Shown in pieces: positions 58,290 through 64,000 of a DNA stretch of 64,000 bases. The position numbers were made by a program, and so were the translations under genes. Below the pieces are notes generated by a model, which worked only from the letters and a program-made list of their open reading frames with translations, made no database searches and was not told where the DNA came from. The DNA comes from Stagonosporopsis chrysanthemi (Eukaryota > Ascomycota > Dothideomycetes > Pleosporales > Didymellaceae): positions 130,174 to 194,173 of the forward strand of contig JAFISE010000048.1 in the NCBI GenBank assembly GCA_022560025.1. The letters are read 5' to 3'. How positions within the stretch are numbered: position 1 is the stretch's first letter; every line of letters begins with the position of its first letter.

Positions 58290-58697
58290 ATGAGCTCTGA
58301 GGCCGCAACGAATAGTGGCAGGAAGAGTGTCCAGCAACACTCCATGTTCCGCAAACCCTCATCAGCTTCAGGCAAACTTCCGGTCAGCCAACACGACTTC
58401 GTGTCCGTCACAAAATTTCAGAAGGCTTCTGCCGAGGTCCGTGACTCTCAACATCGTGGCAGACCTGGCTGGCAATCCGACATGTCATCAGCGTTGTTTT
58501 CCTCCACAGGACAACAGTACGGTCTTGGTGATCGCCAACATAGCTACCTCTCCGGTACCTTCGTTACACATCTCACACAATTAGAGATTGTCGATAGTCC
58601 AAAACATGAGTCCCGCAGAGCGAAGTTATGGCAACGCTTCACTCGGTTCGCACGTGGGACTACTCACGTGATACGCCGGCATCAAACGTCTGTCTAG
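58290..58697 (+). CDS. Small hypothetical protein, 135 residues (weak)
   Basis: The first ATG in a frame that is open from 58143. The product is Ser/Gln/Arg-rich (for example SSEAATNSGRKSVQQHS) with a basic, slightly amphipathic end (AKLWQRFTRFARGTTHVIRR). It could be the 3' exon of a longer gene whose ATG lies upstream of an unseen intron, because coding-like composition extends left of the ATG. There is no family resemblance. It ends 184 nt before the next gene on the same strand. Confidence 0.35.
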   Translation: MSSEAATNSGRKSVQQHSMFRKPSSASGKLPVSQHDFVSVTKFQKASAEVRDSQHRGRPGWQSDMSSALFSSTGQQYGLGDRQHSYLSGTFVTHLTQLEIVDSPKHESRRAKLWQRFTRFARGTTHVIRRHQTSV

Positions 58698-58881
58698 CCT
58701 GGCAGTCACAGCTTTCACCTCGTCAATAAGGAAGGGACAAGCCGAATGCACCAAGATTATCTGGAGAACGGCATTTAGGATGACGTCGCATCCTATTGCC
58801 TCATATCTCTTACACCGACTTACCCGTTCACGCCCGCTACCATAACTATTGTTTGCGCAGCAATTCGCTCATTTCAGCGCG

Positions 58882-60198
58882 ATGACACCCGAACCCCTGC
58901 CTGACCATGTCGACGAAAACAATGAACACTCTAGTTGCGCCGGTTCGAATTTTTCAGCGCCGCTGGCTTCTCAGACGGATACAACATCACCATCACTATC
59001 TCTCCGGGGGAGCCAATCAGATGACGATATGACCGTCCTTAACTATTGGCGTTCAAACTGCGACCTTGGCAGAGCCAATACCAACCCTTCCATATCTCGC
59101 AACCCATCCTTGTTTCATGGTGTCTACAAGCAGGACGATATCGTAGGACAGTACCTCGCCCAGCGAGACTTTACAGGTAGCATGAGAGGCTTCCAGGCTC
59201 CAGACCCGAGAGTCGCCAATAGGCACGTGGGACATTACTCCCAGAGCCTACCATACAGAGCACAATATGATTCGTGTACTAATGAACAGACATATCAACG
59301 CTGGTACCCCGATCCGGAAAGCATTCGCCATCTCCACACTCTACACAGCTTGCTGCCACACATACAGCCCGAACGAAAGCTGAATGCTTCACGTGGTCCG
59401 GAACTTGACATCGTAGAAGGCCGCACCGGTAACGCCCTCTGCTACGCAGTCCCAAAGAAGATGCTTGTCCTCTTCCTCGGCCGAGAGGTTGTTTCCAAAT
59501 TCATACATACCGTCGAACGTGGAAATGGCAGAAATTGGACTGGCCTGGCGACAAAGCAAGTCATGATTCTGCCATACGGGGCTGCTAGTGCAGCTGCAGT
59601 CAGAATACTAATATCATGGATGATACGAGCGTGCAAGTTTGCCACGATGTACACCATGGAGCAGATTCGCCTCCCTACGCACCTTTTCGCTGCATGCTCC
59701 CTCGCTCAGACCTTGGAGCTCTTGGGCTTGCGCAAAGATGCGTATCGTATCGATATCGCGATATCTCAGGGGTTTCTGAATCGCCCCATATATGCGGTCG
59801 AAGTCGAATCACTGTGGGGGTGTCTTGGCGAGAGCAGCAAGTACTTATATGCATGCATCAAAGCTGTCAGCCGCCAGTCGTGGGATCCAAAGATGAAAGA
59901 GGAGTTCGAAGATCTTGCGGCGAGATGCCCAGAGCTGTATGTGAGGATCTACAACCCAGAAACGAATGATGAGCATAAGCCGCAGTTCGGGAGAGCGTGG
60001 TTCAGAAAGCTAGGTGGAAGTGCTGAACATCTGCGAGATAGACATGGAGAGAAGGTGGCGCCCGTGTTCAGTAGGCCAAATACTGAGCTCATGATCGCTC
60101 GAGGTGGAGACAGTCACCCCACATACGCCGACACACGCGGCCTGAGATCATTGAATCCCTCTGCTCCAGACTTCAAGCCTGGTGGGGCAAGCATTTGA
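58882..60198 (+). CDS. Unrecognised protein with a BTB-like middle region, 438 residues
   Basis: The frame is open from further left, but the first ATG is at 58882 (MTPEPLPDH). Residues 1 to about 160 are polar and disordered. From about 195 a folded region appears: KKMLVLFLGREVVSKFIHTV, ILPYGAASAAAVRILISWM, then IRLPTHLFAACSLAQTLELL and AYRIDIAISQGFLNRPI. The order of a core strand-helix block, a WM-type helix and a leucine-rich helix, followed by a helical tail with SLWGCLGESSKYLYACIKAV, recalls BTB/POZ proteins with a following helical region in fungi. I cannot confirm the fold. No intron, no signal peptide. It converges on the pectin lyase gene. Confidence 0.65.
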   Translation: MTPEPLPDHVDENNEHSSCAGSNFSAPLASQTDTTSPSLSLRGSQSDDDMTVLNYWRSNCDLGRANTNPSISRNPSLFHGVYKQDDIVGQYLAQRDFTGSMRGFQAPDPRVANRHVGHYSQSLPYRAQYDSCTNEQTYQRWYPDPESIRHLHTLHSLLPHIQPERKLNASRGPELDIVEGRTGNALCYAVPKKMLVLFLGREVVSKFIHTVERGNGRNWTGLATKQVMILPYGAASAAAVRILISWMIRACKFATMYTMEQIRLPTHLFAACSLAQTLELLGLRKDAYRIDIAISQGFLNRPIYAVEVESLWGCLGESSKYLYACIKAVSRQSWDPKMKEEFEDLAARCPELYVRIYNPETNDEHKPQFGRAWFRKLGGSAEHLRDRHGEKVAPVFSRPNTELMIARGGDSHPTYADTRGLRSLNPSAPDFKPGGASI

Positions 60199-60618
60199 AA
60201 GGGCATTGTACTTTGCAGCATGGCGTTATTCGATACTTGAGTCTTCCCAGTATTTCAGCAACACAATGCATCCATACATTACGCAAGACCATTGCGATCG
60301 TTGATGCGACGGCCGCTGCGCTATGTTGATACTGTAAGAACTGATAGAAGAGACCAAAATGATCGCGCGTGTCGTAGGAGCCGTTGTCGCCAAGACCTGA
60401 AACAACCGATGCAACATACATCAGGTACTGCTTGCTCTCAAAGGTTACCGCATTGTGTTTCAGTCGATGATCTTCACGAGAACGAAATCTGTCGTGTTGG
60501 CAAAGTATGTGTTGCTCCAGTATTGTGGACACGCCCATTTTTAATTAAAAATATATACATCTAGAAATTTCATCACCTTATCATTTTCATGCTCCGTGCT
60601 TCCCCAGATGTGACAGAC
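60199..60618. other. Convergent intergenic stretch
   Basis: 420 nt between two 3' ends, A/T-rich near 60540-60570. No gene seen. Confidence 0.5.
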
Positions 60619-62273
60619 TCAAAGGCACTGGCTGTACCAGTCGTTCTGCTTCTTGCAAGTAAAGCCACTCGCGCAGGTGGTAGAGCCAGAGTATCCCGAA
60701 CCGCCGCACTGTCCATAAACAGCGACGGCAGCACCCCCAGACGAAGCAGTCTGGGTAGCAGCGGGCTTTTTGATGGTGGTAAGGGTGGTCTTGACAGCAG
60801 TGGCGGTAGGAGCAGCGGCCTTGGAGGTAGCAGCTGCCTTGGTGGTGGTAGGTGCAGAGACATCTTTCTCGGTAGCGGCAGCGCCCAAGTTCTTGGGACC
60901 AGCGTTGGCCTTGACGTGGGCGGCAACCTTGTTGACAGCGAGGGGTGTGACATCCTTGCCCTTAAGCGCGGAGATGAACGAGCTGGACGAGCCACCAGTC
61001 AGCTTGCCTGAGGCAGAGTCGACACTGTTCTCGAGGCAGGCGCGGCCGAGGGCAGAAGAGCAGGCAGAGCCACCATTGACAACGAAGGTGCCGACCTTGG
61101 CGCCCTTATCGGTCACGGGCTGGGCAACGCCAGAGAAGACGTTACCCTCGACGAGGGCCTGGGCGCCGTTGTAGGCATCGAAGGCATGGCCCTTCATGTT
61201 CTCAAAGTAGTTGTTGACGGCGTGGAAGGTACCGGTGGTGCCATCCTGGCCAAGCTTGGGGGCACGACCAGCAACGTTGTGGAGGTAGTTGCGGTCGAGG
61301 GTGACCTTGTCGCCTGGTTCATGTTAGTGAGAATATCCGTTGCGAATAAGATGTGGGACTTACCGTCTCCGTAGAACATCATGGTCCAGTAGTGGTTATT
61401 GTTGCAACTTGCAGAGGTTGTGGTTGTACCGTCGAACTCGTTGTTCGAGATAGTGAGACGCGAAGCAGAGTAGTGAGAAACGATGAACATGCGGCCGACA
61501 AGAGAGAACTTGTTGTGGTCAACCCATACACCGTCGTTGCCACCTTGGAAGTCAAGGGCGTCACCCCTTGGTACTGTTAGTAAATATACATAGTATAATC
61601 CCAGCAGATATGTGTAGACCCCCCCAAGTCTGGTAAGCTAGGCTATAGGTCACTTCTGATTGGTTGATGATGTTGATCTACTGATCAGGAGCGGTCCTCG
61701 ACGTAGTCTGCCAGACGAAGAGTGGTCTGCATATTTATGCAAGCACCGGTAAATAGATGTAATAACTCACCCCCAAACAATTCCAGAGTTAATAGTTGTA
61801 AACTCAATTCCCTGGATGATGACGTTCTTCGCGTTTTTTTGGAGGGAGAGACCTTTGCCCTTCAGAATACCCTTGCCGCCAACACCCAGGATGGACTTGT
61901 TGCTGCCGACCTTAAGAGCTGTGGTTCCAGCAAGGTCATATGTGATCGAGCTAACCGGCACATTGTCGCTGGAAGCAGCGCAAGAAAGCTCGCCGAGGTA
62001 GAATTGACCCCCCGACTTGGCGCTGCAGCTGCGGCGGTCACAGCCAGATCCAGTGGCAGTTTTACCGGTGAAGTCGAACTGCTTGTTGATGAGGATAACG
62101 CGGGCGACATCGTCAGAAAGGTACTTGGCAAGCTCGTCCACAGTGGTGGGAGTAACAGCAGCAGCCGATCCACCACCAGTGACACCAGCGGCGAAACCGT
62201 AAGGCTTACCAACGACGGCCTGAGCTGAGGCGCTAGCGGCAACAGCGAGGAGAGCAGAGAGTTCGAAACGCAT
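60619..62273 (-). CDS. Secreted pectin lyase (PL1) with C-terminal cellulose-binding module (CBM1)
   Basis: Exons 62273-61771, 61566-61364 and 61313-60619 encode 466 residues. A signal peptide (MRFELSALLAVAASASAQA) leads into a parallel beta-helix domain with GFAAGVTGGGSAAAVTPTTV, LAKYLSDDVARVI, NKSILGVGGKGILKGKGL, GGNDGVWVDHNKFS and VNNYFENMKGHAFDAYNG, the usual steps of fungal pectin lyases, which cut methylated pectin by beta-elimination. A Thr/Ala-rich linker (about 355-425) joins a CBM1 (YGQCGGSGYSG, TCASGFTCKKQNDWYSQCL) with four Cys and the aromatic face. Intron 1 is unusually long for this window (204 nt) and ends in AAG; intron 2 is 50 nt. The enzyme fits life on plant cell walls. 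Confidence 0.93.
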
Positions 62274-63351
62274 GATGTTGACTTTTTCAAAAATTGAAAA
62301 TGTGTCAGGAGATTGTTCAAGGAAGAAAGAACGTTCAATCAGACCAGCCGAGTATTCCGCTCAAGGTAAGGAATGACAGAAAAAGAGTGTGTTTCGGTAG
62401 GTACCGAGAAAGGACGGTTGAGGCTAACGAAAAAGACTGAATAAAGATTCGAAGACATCGCGGACTGTCGTAGTGTTATACCTCTATCAACTCGGGTCGG
62501 GGCCACAACAGCAAATTACAGGGCTAAGAACAGCTTCCTAGAAGCGGTGATCAACCCTGAATGGCATTGACAGAAGGAATATTAGCGTGCTGTCAATAGT
62601 CTTGGCACATGCTTCAAACAGTCGCTCTTACTGCTTTCGGTTGGCGGGTGGGGCGGAACTGTCAGCGCCCACGCGCCACACACATGGGTGTGAACACACA
62701 TCTCAGCAATAGCCAGCGCATCGGTACCAATCAGCCTTTGTCATGTGTGTGTTGCATATGAGGAATGGTGTGTCCTTTTGTCAGCCTTGCTAACAGAATC
62801 TGCAACGAAGTCCCGCTGTACATGAATTCTTACGCTTGGCGACGCCGTTATCGCATCAGCCACACGGGGGACTTGAAACAAATGCAGGAACCACGCATGA
62901 ATCGAAACATCAAGCTTGGCCACAATCGGTATCTAAATCGGGCAGTCGGAACTTTCAATCTGAGCAGGACTTTCGATCACTCGTTATAAGGACGGCACGT
63001 CGGAATGATCGTCAGCTGTTCGGTCGGCGCTTGATTGAAGGAAGCGATTGCAATGGTAGATGCAAACAACATCTGGGCCCATATACATAGGGTCAGGATG
63101 CTGGATTCACTCATGGACAATACGCAGGAACACGCTTCTCATGTTCGTTCGTCAAAGTGTCGTTTCGTAGAGTGGTGGCAGTTATGTTCGCTGGCGTGAC
63201 CTCCGTCGTCTTTCAAAGTGAAAACCCTCGGACACGCACTCTGACGTGTGCCTTACGAAAGGTTAGTGAAATTAACCTATACATAGCCCGTGCAAGATGC
63301 ACTTATCGCAAAACCCTCCCTGCTGTTTTGTATGTCTCAACTGCCCGAACG
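62274..63351. other. Divergent intergenic stretch, possibly with upstream exons
   Basis: The left part is the pectin lyase promoter. A plus-strand frame at 62836-63090 (without ATG, containing SKSGSRNFQSEQDFRSL) has coding-like composition and could be an exon of the gene that starts at or before 63352, but no junction can be fixed. Confidence 0.4.
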
Positions 63352-64000
63352 ATGCCATGCAATCTACGCAAGAGGCGCAGCCTGAGCGCACGGGAGGCAA
63401 CACCGCTGAGTCCGCGCAAGCAACAAATTGAGGCGAGTTATATTGCCCATAGTAGGCAGCAGATGACGATCTTGCCAGACCTTCCGAGCCCGCAATCCTT
63501 TGTGCGCCACGTACAAGTGGATTCGCCAGTGATCCTGGAAGACCGACAGCAAACTTGGCCAGTTGAGCGATCATCAAGGATAACGACCGCTGAGCCGAGT
63601 GGATTCAATCCGCATCCTAGGTCTGGACATGGGTCGCGTCGTCCGCCACCTTTGATCAGAGACATTGACAGAAGTGGCTCAAGGTTTGAGCCATTTACTG
63701 ATTCTGCATCTCCAAACCTAGCAGATATAAGTGGCGCAGTTGAAGATCGTAGAGAACGACCAGCGCACCTAATGTTAACATCGAAAGACGCCAATCAGGT
63801 GTTACACGCTGACCGAGACAGGGTAATTTCCTCTACCGCTCTGACACTAACCGAAAATAAGCGTGAGGATTTCTGCAGGGCTAAACTGAGGCCGCAACGC
63901 AAGAGGACGGTAACCAACGAGTCAAAGAGCCCTCAACGTCATAACAGGCGGGTAGAGCGCATATTATCGCATGCGGAAGAACCAGAGCCACTGAGAATCC
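63352..64000 (+). CDS. Unrecognised basic protein, 3' partial at the window edge
   Basis: The plus-strand frame is open from 63091 to the last base, 303 codons without a stop, which is unlikely by chance. The ATG at 63352 gives MPCNLRKRRSLSAREATPLS; another ATG lies at 63184 and one at 63463. The visible 216 residues are Arg/Ser/Pro-rich (GHGSRRPPPLIRDIDRSGS, KLRPQRKRTVTNESKSPQR) with no clear folded domain, as in a nuclear or chromatin-associated protein's disordered N-terminus. No family is recognised. The gene continues beyond the window. Confidence 0.5.
   Translation, partial: MPCNLRKRRSLSAREATPLSPRKQQIEASYIAHSRQQMTILPDLPSPQSFVRHVQVDSPVILEDRQQTWPVERSSRITTAEPSGFNPHPRSGHGSRRPPPLIRDIDRSGSRFEPFTDSASPNLADISGAVEDRRERPAHLMLTSKDANQVLHADRDRVISSTALTLTENKREDFCRAKLRPQRKRTVTNESKSPQRHNRRVERILSHAEEPEPLRI

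Noticed and set aside
1..64000. CRISPR arrays, insertion sequences, prokaryotic-type operons
   Set aside because: The sequence is eukaryotic nuclear DNA with spliceosomal introns. No spaced direct repeats or transposase frames were seen.

Overview
This is a 64 kb piece of a filamentous ascomycete nuclear genome (Pezizomycotina, most likely Dothideomycetes). The evidence is short introns (about 44-76 nt, a few of 200-320 nt) with GTRAGT-like donors, an intron-bearing tRNA-Gly, a Zn2Cys6 regulator, a CBM1 pectin lyase, a 2EXR protein and a filamentous-fungal Hda1/Arb2 protein. No operons, CRISPR arrays, insertion sequences or intact transposons are visible. All exon structures were spliced by hand by keeping the reading frame and family similarity; none is confirmed by transcripts.

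Layout. 0-14 kb: 3' end of an Hda1-type histone deacetylase gene, a secreted cupredoxin with a membrane anchor, a Pho80-like cyclin, an unrecognised 777-residue protein, and the armadillo subunit of the GID/CTLH ubiquitin ligase. 14.2-23.4 kb: a 9 kb gene-poor stretch with one tRNA-Gly(GCC) and faint minus-strand remains of a repeated Myb/SANT-like sequence. 23.4-26.7 kb: a strongly codon-biased plasma-membrane H+-ATPase with a long promoter. 29.8-40 kb, all on the minus strand: an orphan protein, an F-box/LRR-like relic, the checkpoint clamp subunit Hus1 (six exons, one of 13 nt), an orphan protein with a Q/G/Y-rich tail, the Rab GAP Gyp7 and a Sec1-binding Mso1-like protein. 40-44.6 kb: small accessory genes, namely a 2EXR protein, a short ubiquitin-specific protease and a three-exon stand-alone atypical receiver-domain protein that has no single long reading frame. 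44.6-56.7 kb: TTC36, 4-hydroxyphenylpyruvate dioxygenase, a secreted M28 aminopeptidase, a disordered basic protein, a Zn2Cys6 regulator and a secreted GMC oxidoreductase. 58-64 kb: an unrecognised protein with a BTB-like middle region, a CBM1 pectin lyase, and a reading frame running off the right edge.

How the genes fit together: mostly housekeeping genes (chromatin, DNA-damage checkpoint, vesicle traffic, protein turnover, proton pumping, tyrosine breakdown) mixed with secreted enzymes for plant material (pectin lyase, aminopeptidase, GMC oxidase, cupredoxin). There is no convincing biosynthetic cluster. The least expected items are the atypical receiver protein, the Hus1 micro-exon and the decayed Myb-like repeats.
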